Source: Gymnopilus junonius
Lineage: Eukaryota > Basidiomycota > Agaricomycetes > Agaricales > Galerinaceae
Assembly (NCBI GenBank): GCA_015501075.1
Contig: JADNYJ010000297.1
Location: 1 to 40,339, forward strand
Length of the DNA: 40,339 bases
Reading direction: 5' to 3'
Positions 20,936 through 31,667 of the stretch are shown here, in pieces (position 1 is the first letter of the stretch; each line of letters opens with the position of its first letter). Position numbers and translations under genes: made by a program. The notes beneath the pieces are model-generated. The model did no database searches. It was given only the letters and a program-made list of their open reading frames with translations, and was not told where the DNA came from.

Positions 20936-21875
20936 TACGATTATGTTGACGTAATATCAAGCCGGGGAATATCCTTGTTTCCGACAGCACGGCTGTCCAG
21001 GTCCGACGTCTTCAGCCGAGTGGATTTTTTTGTCGAGCAGGTGTGCTCCAATTTTTACCGTCACCGGAGTTCTTAATGCCGTGCTTATCTCGTTTCGTTT
21101 TCCTTTCTGCAGCTCGTCCTCAGAAATCCAGAGGTCAGAATCGCGGACCTTGATGATGCGAGGCTTCCCCGGCAACGGGCATACCATCCAGGCGGTACAA
21201 CTGGTTATCGAGCCCCCGAGGTTCAGCAATGTGTGTCTGCTATTGTTTTACTCTCTCATGTTCATTTCGTCTTTCTCTCTGTGATAGCGGCTTGTTATTT
21301 TTTTGAACATCATTTAATTCTTCAGTATATTTGAGTGTACCCATTTGCTTGCAGTTACTACTGAGGGCTCTGCGCCTTTATTTTTCTTTGGCTTTTCTCA
21401 TATTTTTTTTGACTGCCTTTACTTTGATTCCTTTCTTCATGATATCTGTTCGGCGGTTGTTATGCTGTAGGCACGAACTGAGTATATGCACTCCATAGCC
21501 TTCAATTGGGGTAATAAAGCTGATATATTTGCTCTTGGATGTACTGCTTATGAACTGCTTACTCGACGAGATCTGCTCCCTGAGCAGAAAGAAATCACTT
21601 TTCCGGGACCTGCCCCTCATAACCCACTCCCTCTGTATATCGAAGAACGCAACTTCTGGGTATGTTCCATCTTCGTGATTGATTTTTGTGTATAATATGT
21701 CCATGTCATCTTCGTCAAGGATTGTATTATGGATAGAGGTGCTGTCTCTTTCATCATAAAGAAGACGATCATTGGGAACCCAAAAAGGCGACCTACTGCA
21801 TCATTTCTTAGGCGTCACGTATACTTCGGGAATCTTGCGAGGGGGCTGCTTGCCTCAGCTCGACGGCGTGAATAA
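20936..21875 (+). pseudogene. Protein kinase remnant: N-lobe missing and one-base frameshift
   Basis: Four exon-like blocks (20936-21000, 21113-21232, 21471-21659, 21720-21875) read as the C-lobe of a kinase: a catalytic loop remnant YDYVDV..IKPGNILVSD, NPEVRIADLDDARL (DFG reads DLD), GGTTGYRAPEV, GNKADIFALGCTAYELLT, and GNPKRRPTASF. The last three blocks are exact codon multiples joined in phase 0. The first is 65 bases, one short of 66, and the frame breaks at about 20950-20956 between the Val and Ile of the catalytic loop, so a single base has been lost. No N-lobe is present in the 750 bases upstream up to the hAT MITE. Different residues and gene order show it is not a recent copy of the kinase-like gene at 17.6 kb. 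Confidence 0.75.
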
Positions 21876-22611
21876 TATATTTTTGAACCTTTCATACTTG
21901 AAAAAGATTGTTTGCATTGTTCTGTCATTTCGTGCTTGCTTGCAATCAATTCAAAGACTGACTCAACGGTTCTCTTTAACTGTTATTTAATCTGTCTGCG
22001 TTTACTTTCCATTTTTCCATTTTCTTCTTCTTTTTGTATCTATGCAGATTTCTGCTCAAGTTTGACACGTAATCGTAAGTGCAACTGTAAATAATACAGA
22101 AAAACATGACTTCATATAAGCATTACCGCCACCTCGACCTCGGCGGATTGAATGATTTATGCTGAGTGTACGGCACGTGTACCCGGCTTTCCGAACCTTA
22201 TAGATGCGGTCATCCGGTGGAAGTCCACGTGGCTGTTGTTTTAATAAGAGAGTCCCATAGTATTAATAATCAGCGACGTAGCTTCGTATCGGACACCGAG
22301 TAAATATTAATCAGCTTAAGTCGCTTTGTCCGGAGGATACCGAAAAATGTAAGATCGTTATGTTATACTTATGCTTAATTAAATCACAAATCCGTCCATT
22401 ATTTTCTTCTTTTATCCATCTGACGTTGTCAACTTTCAAGTTTCTAGAAGTGGGTACGTGATTCCGATACGTGCGGGTTAGCTAATTGGCGGAAACATTC
22501 GATTGTACTACGTAAGTGATCAATGTCACGTCTTTCTCAACTATTTATGGACGACGCGAGACTTAAAACACTTCTCGTTCCATTTTTCCTGACATCATAA
22601 CGCCTTTGACA
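21876..22611. other. Intergenic, no gene seen
   Basis: AT-rich DNA between the kinase remnant and the next gene. No exon chain, clear repeat or terminus was found. Confidence 0.45.
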
Positions 22612-23556
22612 ATGACCCTCTCAAGCTGGTCCGAGGTTGAAGTTGCTCTTAACATTAAAGATGACAATATCAAGGAGGACATAAAGGTACGTCCCTGATA
22701 ATCGATCAATTTCTCATATCCTTTCATTTTCGAACACTGCAACTCGCAGAATCTCATCATTAATTATGTGGAAGTCAATATGCGAATTGACGTCCTCCCC
22801 AGCGAGCACGGACCCGCTGTATACCGTAATTTAATTCAGAAGGTTTGCTTCTTCTTGTTCGATCACATATCTTCTAAACATGACACAGGTTGCAAAGAAG
22901 TATAAGTTTGTACAAACAAGTACTCGCTACCCGGCGAACCCTACTGCACATGAAAAAGTTATTAGGAGTTTCGCAATGAGACATCATAACCAGAGGAGAG
23001 CACTGGTGTGTTGCCACATTCATGTGGTGCTGATTTCCGTTTTACTTAATTATACTACAGGTGAACAGACAATCTCGAGCAGAGCGTGTGGTATGCTTCG
23101 TATCTTTCAGTTCTAACTCGGAACTGATTCGCCTAGACTCAGGTCTCCAACGAGGACACTGGTGAGGAGAGTGATGAGGAATCTTCTGTGTCGAATCCCT
23201 CTCTCTTGCCATCCACAATCACTCCTCTCAGAAGAAGGCATGGCAGTGTTACTCCGGAGACGCGAAACTTGACCGCTAAACGGCCCAAGGTCTCCACAGT
23301 ATCGTCCCCCCAGTCTAAAGTTCTGCAGCAATTTCGGGACCATGGGGATGTACTTGCTTTTTTTTCTGTGAAATTTGCTCGTTGTGTTGGAGGTGATTCT
23401 CACGTGGACAAACAGGTCGATTCCATGCGCAATAAGTCGTTTCTACAATTCAATCGTTTCGTGAAAGATGTGACGGAGCTGGATAAACCACTGGAGAACA
23501 GATGGGAAATGTTCGTGGCGGCTGAAATCATGTGGGAGTATGTAAAACGTGTATGA
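22612..23556 (+). CDS. Unrecognised five-exon protein (242 aa)
   Basis: Exons 22612-22686, 22750-22842, 22889-23005, 23061-23090 and 23143-23556 are each exact codon multiples, so all four introns (46-63 bases) are phase 0. The first 110 residues look like a compact helical domain (LIINYVEVNMRIDVLP, AVYRNLIQKVAKKYKFV), then a basic stretch (FAMRHHNQRRAL, NRQSRAERV), an acidic/Ser stretch (SNEDTGEESDEESS), a basic linker (TPLRRRHGS, TAKRPKVS), and a final domain ending NRWEMFVAAEIMWEYVKRV. The basic patches suggest nuclear or nucleic-acid contact; this is inference only. No known motif was recognised. The chain of phase-0 short exons with good splice sites makes a real gene likely. Confidence 0.65.
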
Positions 23557-24471
23557 GCAGTGTATTTGTTAACCTTTCTTTCGACGATTCGATAGTCCTT
23601 TATTTTGGGCCGCCTCCTTATCTTCTTCCTTTCACTGAAAAGAACAATGCTATCCCTTTGCTATTGACCCCTGAGCTGGTATCTATCTTCGATCTGCAAT
23701 TCACGATCTCACCGCATGAGCCGCAAGTGAAGGCATACTTCACATTAATAATCCTTCCAATCAGGTAATCTTTGAGCCCGGTCTTCGGATTCGATTAAGG
23801 TTGCCTGCAGATGGCTTGTCAGTATTGCCGGATAATTAGACAAGCGCACGGAGGGGCAAAGTTGATGACTGAGTGATACATCTGACTAATCAGCAAGGTT
23901 CTGCCAGCATCTATGTCATCCTCACCTTGTATCGTAAATTTCAGGCAAGCCGATTTTTAACTTCCTACACCTTTTAAGGTTTATCTCCCGCTTCTTCGGA
24001 TTCCACCACATCCACGGCTCGGCCCAGCAAACTGTCGATCAGGCCGATATATCGGATGCCATTGAGGATTTCCAATCATACCGTAATTCCGCTGCCTCTT
24101 CCCTCTTATCCTTTGATTTGACCCATCACACTACTCGACGCCTCCACAATTATCGCCGCCAATCACAAGGCCGTCCCTCGACACTGACACATGGCCAGCT
24201 AAACGATCATTCTATTACCTTGGCGTCTTTCCCACTATTACCCTCGAGGAAACCGCATCACGGACGTTGCGCGCTCAGTTAGCCAGCAACTGGCACACGC
24301 TATCCATCACAGTCGCTGCGAGAATTTGGGGTGAGGTTCTTTTATTTTCTTTTTCTCGTCTGATCCTGTGCCACCAGTGGCGGCTTCAGCAATTGGGGAG
24401 TGCTAGTCCGCCCAACATCCCCCTTGCAGCATCATTATTTTATTTCATGTTTTATTTCATATTTTGTCCTA
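23557..24471. other. Intergenic with coding-like relic, left flank of the Helitron
   Basis: From about 23975 to 24283 one plus-strand frame is open with protein-like sequence (FFGFHHIHGSAQQTVDQ, DISDAIEDFQSY) but no start. From about 24207 another frame takes over with equally protein-like sequence (YYLGVFPTITLEETASR, RAQLASNWHTL). The frame switch and lack of a start suggest a decayed gene or retroelement piece. Family not recognised. Confidence 0.35.
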
Positions 24472-24709
24472 TCTACACGGGCTGGCGAGATATGCGTCAT
24501 CGTACTACCTGAGTTCTTATGTAATGTAGTCAGCTTATAATGGTTACTAATTGCCCATTGGTTCACATGAAAATGTTTAGGGCGAAAGGTACACGGAGAT
24601 CAATTTTGATCTGCCGTTTCGAATATAAGTAGGAAGGGAGTGCTGGGTAGCCCTCTGACCTCTGCATCGATCTTACACATGCAAACTACTGAGCAAAATC
24701 AGGACACAG

Positions 24710-27700
24710 GTGAGACAATTTCCAGTTTGTGTCAGTGATCTTTCTGATTGTGATGTCTTTATTGCGCTGTTGTTTCATCTCTGTGACTGCTCTGGGGTCA
24801 CCATCCATAAAGATGTCATATTCACGCGATTTTTAACAACGAAAGGTGTACGCGATATTGACTCTCTTGCAATACATGACTTCAATAGATCCTATGATTT
24901 TCGAGATTGCTATAAGGTTACTCCTTCATCGCTACAGTTCGTTGCTGACGGCTCTTCCATGGTCATTGCCTTAGAATTGCAGACGTTGATGGCAACTTTC
25001 CATCATTTTCAAGTGAAACATCTACAGAGTATAGCGAGACTTCATAAGTTATTTCTTTTGGCCAAGACGAAGAGTGAAATGGCAGTTCAGATTATTAGTC
25101 ACAAGTGTACCGTCGAGTGTAATGATGTCCTCTATGTGTTCAAGTCCCGTTCAATTCCAAGACACGATATACCTTCCCAATTTTGCTCCGTTATTACTGG
25201 TTTCGTGTCATCAGTTGTACAGGATCGGCCTTCCAATGAGATGTCAGTGAATCCCTCGGAAGCAGAAAGTGAGATATCGGTGAATGACGAAGAACACCTA
25301 CAACCTGCTGATGATGTGTTGAAAGAAAGTATTATAAAGGAATGGGAAGAAGTTACTAGTCATAATAACATCTGCATGGTGGTGTGCTCTGTATGTGGTA
25401 TCATGGAACGCAGTGCGTTGACAGCGGTGATGGATGCAGAAGACATAGAATTGAGCCTTTTAAGAAATGATGAATTACCTGAAGCCGTTTTACCGACAAG
25501 CTATAATTTTGAGGCATATGATAGAGCGATATTGAATCCCAAGGGACTTCACAAAAAGGAGTCGATTGGTAGAATGATAGTGTGTTTACCATGTGCTCGC
25601 AGCCTTCGATCGGGAGATATGCCAAGGTTCGCCTTGGCCAATTGGCTTTACTATGGAAGAGAACGTGTGCCAGAAGACATCACAAATGACTTTATAGAGG
25701 CATCCGTCTTCGAACGCATGTTGTACGGAAGAGCGCGATATAACACGGTCTGTTGTAAATTTGACCTGGATGGCAAAAATGAGCCGCCAAAAAAATCTTC
25801 GCGCCTGAAGAAGGGAATACGAGGCAACGTTGTAGTAGCGCCTTTGAATGCGGTCAGACTTTATGATATTCTCCCTCCAAATGTGACGGAATGCTTCGAT
25901 ACCATGTCAGCTGTATTTGTAGCCAACGAAACGCCAACGAGCTCGACAATATCGAAGCTTAGTCCAGTGCTTGTCAGGAAGTCAAGGATTCGAAGGATCC
26001 TTGCCTTTCTTTTGGAAAATAATCCTCATTATGGCGAGGACACAGGACTCAGAATCAGCGGCTCGAATTTAGACTCAATACACGATTCAGAAGACGTGCC
26101 TGATATTCCGAAGACAGTGGCCATTGGGCACCTTTCGCCTCGGCAAGCATTTAAAGGAGTTAATTCAGATTATACACCAAGAAATGAGGACGACTTTATA
26201 GAAGATGAAAGAACAGATAACCTTATGATGGAGAATGTCAGTTATACGGAAGGTGATGAGTCGACCAAATCATACTATGCTATGAAGTTGTTGGCACTCG
26301 AAAGATGCATGTCTGGTAAATCGTTTGTGACATCTGGAACAGGAGGTCAATTCATACCTGATTTTCACAATCCGAGACTCTTGGCGTGGCTTTTCCCGAA
26401 TCTTGATCCTTGGGGTATAGGTGGTTTTCATGAGCCAAAGCGGCGGGTGAAGTTGAGCATGAAGGAACAGGTTGCACACTTGTTGAGATCAGATGACAGA
26501 GCTTTCGAAGAGGATCCTGAGTTTGCTTTCGTATTTTTCAATATCTTACGGAAAGCCGAGGCAACCCGAGGTGTCAGATTCCATGTTCCGGGAAAGGAGC
26601 AAGAAAGAATAGTAACAGAATTACGAACTCTTGACGTTAACGACCTTCGAAGTCTTTGTAAAAAAACACAGACCGATCCGATGTATAAACCCCTCGACGG
26701 GGAGGAAAAGCGAATTGTGAACTTGATGAAGAGTATAACAATGTCAACCCACAGCCTTCCGGGTAGCAATGGATACAAAAAGACGATGCGAAACCAGATC
26801 AGGGGTGTAATATGTGCTAAAGGCTGTCCTGCTTTATTCATCACATTGAATCCTTCTGACGTTGACCACCCGTTAGTGAAAGTATTTGCAGGGGATAGCA
26901 TTGATATTGACGATGTATTTAGAGGTGAAGAAATGGACTCTTGGCGTCGAAGAGTATTTGCAGCGAAGAAGCCAGCGGCGTGTGCTTTGTTTTTCGACTT
27001 CATGATTCAAAATTTCATAAAAGTGATATTGGCGCATGGTACAGGACATCGAGGATTGTATGGTATTTGCGAAGCTTATTATGGGACCGTAGAAACTCAA
27101 GGAAAGGGGACATTGCACTGCCATTTGTTAATATGGTTGCGAGGTCATCTCTCCCCTCAAGAACTGAGGGATCGGTTGATGTCATCCGAATCATATAGAG
27201 TAATATTTACGAAGTGGATAGAATCTGTCATAATGAATGAATTCCCTGTGGTTGGTGAAAGACGCGAAGATGAACCCGACAGGTCAAAGAGAGTTCGAAG
27301 CAAAGCCCTCGGTGAACCGCATCCTGGTGCCGTAAGTGGTCCGTCTTTGACGAAAGGGAGATTCGACACCTTGGACGTGTTCTGGATCGAGTTCAAAGAA
27401 GACCTTATTCGACTCTTGAATGAGTATAACTGGCATGAGCATACTGCGACCTGTTTCAAATATCTCAAGCGTGGAGAGCAGAGAACAGATAAGACCTGTC
27501 GCATGCGCATGGATGGTATCTTGTATCGGCAGACTGTGATTGATGAAGTGACCGGTTTCATTCAACTGCGTCGGTTGCATCCATGGATTTCCAGTCACAC
27601 GGATGTGGTTACATTTCTTATGAGATGTAATATGAACATACAGTTCATAGGTTCAGGAGACGCAGCCAGAGCCTTTGTGCATTATGTGACAGATTATGTC

Positions 27701-30568
27701 ACAAAAGCGGACCTCCCAGTTCACGAAGGCTTGACGGCGCTGGCATATGTGTTGAAAAAACTGAATAGACCTATGAACGATGGAGAAGTGCCTTCGAATA
27801 TTAGTACCACAGGTGCAGTAATAAAATTGGTGAACGCTATGATGGGAAAACATGAAGTATCCCATCAACAGGTGATGAGTTACCTTGTGGGAGGAGGTGA
27901 CCGTTATACCTCAGAGAAGTTCCATTACTTATATCTTGGCGTTTTTTTACGTTATGTTTCAACTTCATCTGAGGAATCGACACGGGACTTCCCCACGACC
28001 GGCGACACTGACGTTGCACCCATTGGGGAGGTGGTGGAGTTGAATGTCGAAAAGGAAGCGGTGTCTGTCAATAACCAGCTGCTGGATTACTGCTACAGAC
28101 CTAGATCAGCGCTCTACGACACCATGTGCCTTTATGACTTTGTGGCATCCGTGTCAAAGAGCATGGTGAAGGCAAAAGATTATGATAATGTAGCCATAGA
28201 AACTGCACATGCATTCTCCTCACCCCGTCATCCACAAAGGAAGACGCACAAGGTGACCATCAGGTCAAAGCGAGTCATTCCAGTGATGTTGGGACCTTCG
28301 ATACCAAATCGCAAAGTGTCTCAAAGTGCTGAAGTTGAGTGGGCAAAGTATATGCTTGTCATCTTTAAACCTTGGCGAGCGATAGAAGATTTGAAGTCGG
28401 CAGATGAGTCATGGTTAAATGCATATAATGCATTTGAAAGTCACGATATGCGGAATGATCACCGTACCATAATCAAAAATATGAGCATCTTATCTGAATG
28501 CCGGGATATAGCTTTCAGAGTACCAAGCATAGCAGGAAACGAAGTTGTAGACGAATCGACAGTTGTTGCAGAAGAGGAACCAGGCGGCTCCAGGAATGGT
28601 GCCATGGACGTAAGCGTTGAAGAGGACATCGCAAGGTGGAAGGAACGTTATGGTTCTGCAATATTCACGATGATGGAAGATGTTTCTGATAATGTTGCAG
28701 AAGTTCAGCCACCTGCCGAATTTCGCATGGCCTCTTTATTGCAGAAAGCTGTCGGTAAACAGGTAGCAGATGCATTGGAAGTGTGTCTGAAATTGCCAGA
28801 TTTACAAACAAGTAACCGTTATACCGACGTGTCTGAAACATTCGATGCAGGACTACACAGCCAGGATGTCACGGTACAGAGGGCGACAATGAAGTTAAAA
28901 CGAAAACGTTGCATACATGATGACGCAGATGAGAACTTACCAGTTAGACAAAAGAAAACGCGAGAGCTGCCTTCTGATCCTTTTGTACGAATTGACGTGC
29001 TGGCTGAAGAAGGCATAATCCGAAACAGAATGTTTCACGCCACTGTCGAAGGGGTGATAAATGACATGAACCTCTCAGATAACAAAGAGCAACTAGAGGC
29101 ATTCATGACCGTGGCCAGACATCTCGGAACGCGAAGCCATGAGCAGTTGTTGATGTTTGTGTCCGGAGTGGGAGGAACAGGAAAATCACACGTCATCAAA
29201 TCGATAGTCGAACTGTTTCATCGCACTGGTCAACGCAAGAAGATATTACTCGGTGCCCCGACCGGATCTGCAGCTACACTTATCGGTGGCGCAACTCTGC
29301 ATTCTTTGATAATGGAGAATCCAGGAAATTCAGCGAAGAGGAATATGAATACAGTGTCAGCAATGTGGAAAGATGTTTTATATTTAATAATTGATGAAGT
29401 TTCGATGTTAGGTGCCCTCTTTTTAAGCAAATTGTCAAATGTCATGCGTCAAGCTAAAAGGGATGAAAGCTCTGACAGTGCTAAACTATTTGGAGGTGTA
29501 AACGTCGTATTCATGGGCGATCTTTGTCAGCTCAAACCCCCCATTCAACGTTCTCTTTATTGCGGTGAAATCATTAACAATCCGTTCTTTCATGACTATG
29601 CAGATGAAGACAAAGTATCTGCCATGAATGGTATATTGATTTGGAGGCAAGTATCCAAAGTTGTGGAATTAATCAAGAATTGCCGTCATTTCTGTGACCC
29701 TCCTTATTCTCGCTTTCTTAGCCGCTTGCGCGTTGGACGATGCCTTACTCGTAACTCCGGTGATGGAAGTGTCAACGATTATGCTTACTTGCAGTCTAGA
29801 CTCCTTTCGCGTATTCACCAAGATAATCCTGGAGAATTAGCTACATTTGCAGATGCACCATTTATCGTTGGAAACCGAACACTGCGGGATTTGTTAAACG
29901 CACGTCTTCTGGAATTTAATGCCCGCCGGTTAAAAAAACCTGTGAATGTATATTATTCCAGGGATTTTTGTAACCGTTCTGCCGTGCCTTCTGAGTGCAC
30001 AGAATATTTGTGGAATCTTCATTCGTCTCATGTTCGTGATTCTCTGGGACGTTTGCCTTTGTTCGAGGGGATGAAAGTCATGGTAACAGACAACATCGCA
30101 TTTGAAAGCAAGGTAGTAAACGGAACAGAAGGAATACTAAAAAAAGTACTATATGAAATCGATGAACAAGGACGCAGATACCCAGTTGTAGCGTATGTCT
30201 ACGTGGAAGGAATTGGCTTTAATATGCCCGGTCTCGAGGATAACGTGATTCCTGTCTTTCCTGTCAAAGTCCGAATCACCCATTCGGATTTGCATACCAT
30301 CGGAATAGAATCCAATGCATTCACAAGGCTGCAACTCCCACTCGTTCCAGCTTACGCCTACACCGACTTCAAAAGTCAGGGGAAAACTCTCATTAAAGCC
30401 ATAGTCGACATTGCATCAGCCAGGGGACAAGGTGTATACGTCATGTTATCAAGAGTGACGTCCTTGTCTGGTGTTGCTATCCTTCGGTGGTTTCCTGAAT
30501 CAAAGATTTACACACGTTTATCAGATGAACTTCGCAGCGAGGTATCACGGCTGAACTGTAGGCTGTAA
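24710..30568 (+). CDS. Helitron Rep/PIF1-type helicase transposase
   Basis: One uninterrupted frame of about 1950 codons. The N-terminal third carries a zinc-ligand-like CSVCG and VCLPCAR pair typical of Helitron-linked N-terminal domains. The HUH nuclease motif LHCHLLIWL has its first His near residue 803, and the two catalytic tyrosines sit in HYVTDYVTK near 992 and 996. The C-terminal superfamily 1 helicase has Walker A GVGGTGKS (about 1488), Walker B LIIDEVSM (about 1560), FMGDLCQLKP and TDFKSQGKT near the end. Together these nick and unwind DNA for rolling-circle transposition. The frame has no ATG until codon 84 (24959). A short upstream exon beginning with ATG at 24679 and ending exactly at a GTGAGA donor (24709/24710) is attractive, but I found no matching acceptor, so the true start is open. 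All catalytic residues are intact and no stop interrupts the frame, so the protein may be active. Confidence 0.93.
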   Translation: MRQFPVCVSDLSDCDVFIALLFHLCDCSGVTIHKDVIFTRFLTTKGVRDIDSLAIHDFNRSYDFRDCYKVTPSSLQFVADGSSMVIALELQTLMATFHHFQVKHLQSIARLHKLFLLAKTKSEMAVQIISHKCTVECNDVLYVFKSRSIPRHDIPSQFCSVITGFVSSVVQDRPSNEMSVNPSEAESEISVNDEEHLQPADDVLKESIIKEWEEVTSHNNICMVVCSVCGIMERSALTAVMDAEDIELSLLRNDELPEAVLPTSYNFEAYDRAILNPKGLHKKESIGRMIVCLPCARSLRSGDMPRFALANWLYYGRERVPEDITNDFIEASVFERMLYGRARYNTVCCKFDLDGKNEPPKKSSRLKKGIRGNVVVAPLNAVRLYDILPPNVTECFDTMSAVFVANETPTSSTISKLSPVLVRKSRIRRILAFLLENNPHYGEDTGLRISGSNLDSIHDSEDVPDIPKTVAIGHLSPRQAFKGVNSDYTPRNEDDFIEDERTDNLMMENVSYTEGDESTKSYYAMKLLALERCMSGKSFVTSGTGGQFIPDFHNPRLLAWLFPNLDPWGIGGFHEPKRRVKLSMKEQVAHLLRSDDRAFEEDPEFAFVFFNILRKAEATRGVRFHVPGKEQERIVTELRTLDVNDLRSLCKKTQTDPMYKPLDGEEKRIVNLMKSITMSTHSLPGSNGYKKTMRNQIRGVICAKGCPALFITLNPSDVDHPLVKVFAGDSIDIDDVFRGEEMDSWRRRVFAAKKPAACALFFDFMIQNFIKVILAHGTGHRGLYGICEAYYGTVETQGKGTLHCHLLIWLRGHLSPQELRDRLMSSESYRVIFTKWIESVIMNEFPVVGERREDEPDRSKRVRSKALGEPHPGAVSGPSLTKGRFDTLDVFWIEFKEDLIRLLNEYNWHEHTATCFKYLKRGEQRTDKTCRMRMDGILYRQTVIDEVTGFIQLRRLHPWISSHTDVVTFLMRCNMNIQFIGSGDAARAFVHYVTDYVTKADLPVHEGLTALAYVLKKLNRPMNDGEVPSNISTTGAVIKLVNAMMGKHEVSHQQVMSYLVGGGDRYTSEKFHYLYLGVFLRYVSTSSEESTRDFPTTGDTDVAPIGEVVELNVEKEAVSVNNQLLDYCYRPRSALYDTMCLYDFVASVSKSMVKAKDYDNVAIETAHAFSSPRHPQRKTHKVTIRSKRVIPVMLGPSIPNRKVSQSAEVEWAKYMLVIFKPWRAIEDLKSADESWLNAYNAFESHDMRNDHRTIIKNMSILSECRDIAFRVPSIAGNEVVDESTVVAEEEPGGSRNGAMDVSVEEDIARWKERYGSAIFTMMEDVSDNVAEVQPPAEFRMASLLQKAVGKQVADALEVCLKLPDLQTSNRYTDVSETFDAGLHSQDVTVQRATMKLKRKRCIHDDADENLPVRQKKTRELPSDPFVRIDVLAEEGIIRNRMFHATVEGVINDMNLSDNKEQLEAFMTVARHLGTRSHEQLLMFVSGVGGTGKSHVIKSIVELFHRTGQRKKILLGAPTGSAATLIGGATLHSLIMENPGNSAKRNMNTVSAMWKDVLYLIIDEVSMLGALFLSKLSNVMRQAKRDESSDSAKLFGGVNVVFMGDLCQLKPPIQRSLYCGEIINNPFFHDYADEDKVSAMNGILIWRQVSKVVELIKNCRHFCDPPYSRFLSRLRVGRCLTRNSGDGSVNDYAYLQSRLLSRIHQDNPGELATFADAPFIVGNRTLRDLLNARLLEFNARRLKKPVNVYYSRDFCNRSAVPSECTEYLWNLHSSHVRDSLGRLPLFEGMKVMVTDNIAFESKVVNGTEGILKKVLYEIDEQGRRYPVVAYVYVEGIGFNMPGLEDNVIPVFPVKVRITHSDLHTIGIESNAFTRLQLPLVPAYAYTDFKSQGKTLIKAIVDIASARGQGVYVMLSRVTSLSGVAILRWFPESKIYTRLSDELRSEVSRLNCRL

Positions 30569-31122
30569 GAGACCTCACACATCTTGTAAGTTTCATACTG
30601 TTCTTCTTCTTGATGTTTTTAATGAGTCGATTATAGCAACAGCTAACTTCTGTTGCGTTGCTTTAAAAAAAAAGAAAAGAAAAAAAAACGCATAAGGGCA
30701 TACTCCATACATAACCAACCCATCGCCCGCTCGTGAAGTCGATATGCAACGTGATTGTCTTCTGCCTGCTATTGGAGCACCATTTTCCTATTCATACCTT
30801 CATTACAACAAACCTACATCACCGAATATGTTCACCCGGTTCTCCTGTTCAATCACTCCGTTGCCCTTGCTATAACCTTTTGATCGCTATCATAATTTCG
30901 ATTATTGAAGAGATGTATCAATATCTAAACGTCAAAAGGGACAATGTGCTTCGAAGGAAACTTAAAAACCAAACCTTCATGGACAAGCGCATCATCGAGT
31001 CGACCTTTCTTCTATAATTCACTTCGTTCGCGAAATTCGGATACACGTTTTTGGGCTGCTATCACTTAATGGACATACCTACCCTATACCATGAAATGCA
31101 ATGTCACATTATTCATCGATAT
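30569..31122. other. 3' flank of the Helitron frame
   Basis: It includes a 7-bp-stem hairpin (GCAACAG...CTGTTGC, 30636-30656) and an A-rich run at 30664-30690. I could not find a CTRR end that convincingly closes the Helitron. A 94-codon open frame at 30733-31017 has no recognisable features and is not called. Confidence 0.45.
30636..30656 (+). other. Hairpin 3' of the Helitron gene
   Basis: A perfect 7-bp stem with a 7-base loop 68 bases after the helicase stop codon. Helitrons carry a hairpin close to the 3' terminus, so this is the best candidate seen, but the canonical CTRR after it is missing. Confidence 0.4.
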
Positions 31123-31667
31123 CTTTCGCTGTAAATCAATGCTGAGGCTTCGCAGCATAATACATTTAGAAGACTTCCATTTTTATATGCTTAGTATTCA
31201 AACCTTGCTTTCTCTGACACTTACACCGATTTAATTTAACGACATCCTTTCCCTTTTCTACTGATCTAGGCTCCTCCCAGCGAACGTAAAGAAGTCTTAA
31301 TGCGATATTATTAAGCATGTCGGAAATCCTGCTGACAAAGCTGTGTCGCCTATTTTTATCTGCCGCTCGATCAAACTGACGCTCATGATCATGATCACCT
31401 CAGATTCATAGTTTATAATTGGTTCTCACCTCTTTGTAAATCGTACCTCCGGATAGAAATCATTTTAACAAACACATGTAGTTGACTGGTATTTCCTTCG
31501 ATATACATGTAGTTGACTGGTATTTCCTTCGATATACGAAGCTGGAAGACACGCTGTTCGTTAATTGATTCAAAATGTATATATGAAGACAAGCAGTCAG
31601 CCACCGCCGTCCACGGAACATTAAAATGGTTGCGTGTATGATTTGTCACTCCAAAAATGCCTCCTAA
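31123..31667 (-). repeat. Inverted duplication, copy A
   Basis: This copy matches 36267-36654 in opposite orientation. Both copies keep an open frame of the same sense (HFNVPWTAVADCLSSYIHFE, INEQRVFQL, MISIRRYDLQRGE) ending in the same Gln-Leu-stop. Copy A carries two additions: a 31-base tandem duplication at 31474-31535 and about 137 bases at 31168-31304 in place of 11 bases in copy B. The frame could be an exon or a decayed gene; I do not recognise it. Confidence 0.85.
31474..31535. repeat. Perfect 31-bp tandem duplication
   Basis: ACATGTAGTTGACTGGTATT and the next 11 bases occur twice head to tail, where copy B of the inverted duplication has one unit. With two further bases next to it the change is 33 bases, so the open frame of this copy stays in register and gains 11 codons. 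Confidence 0.95.

Larger units (their letters stand above)
24472..30656 (+). mobile_element. Autonomous Helitron (5' end good, 3' end tentative)
   Basis: The element carries a complete Rep/helicase frame. The proposed 5' end is TCTACACGGGCTGG preceded by A (A|TC), as expected for Helitrons, which start with TC and insert between A and T. The next 60 bases match the eroded fragment at 8237-8290. The proposed 3' limit is a hairpin after the stop codon (30636-30656), but no CTRR terminal motif follows within the usual 10-12 bases, so the true 3' end may lie farther on. The element has no inverted repeats or target duplication, as is usual for the class. Confidence 0.75.

Noticed and set aside
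26428..27598. Several long open frames opposite or overlapping the Helitron frame
   Set aside because: Shadows of the single strongly supported Rep/helicase frame.
30636..30700. Exact 3' end of the Helitron at the hairpin
   Set aside because: A hairpin is present but no CTRR motif follows at the usual distance, so the end is given only as tentative.
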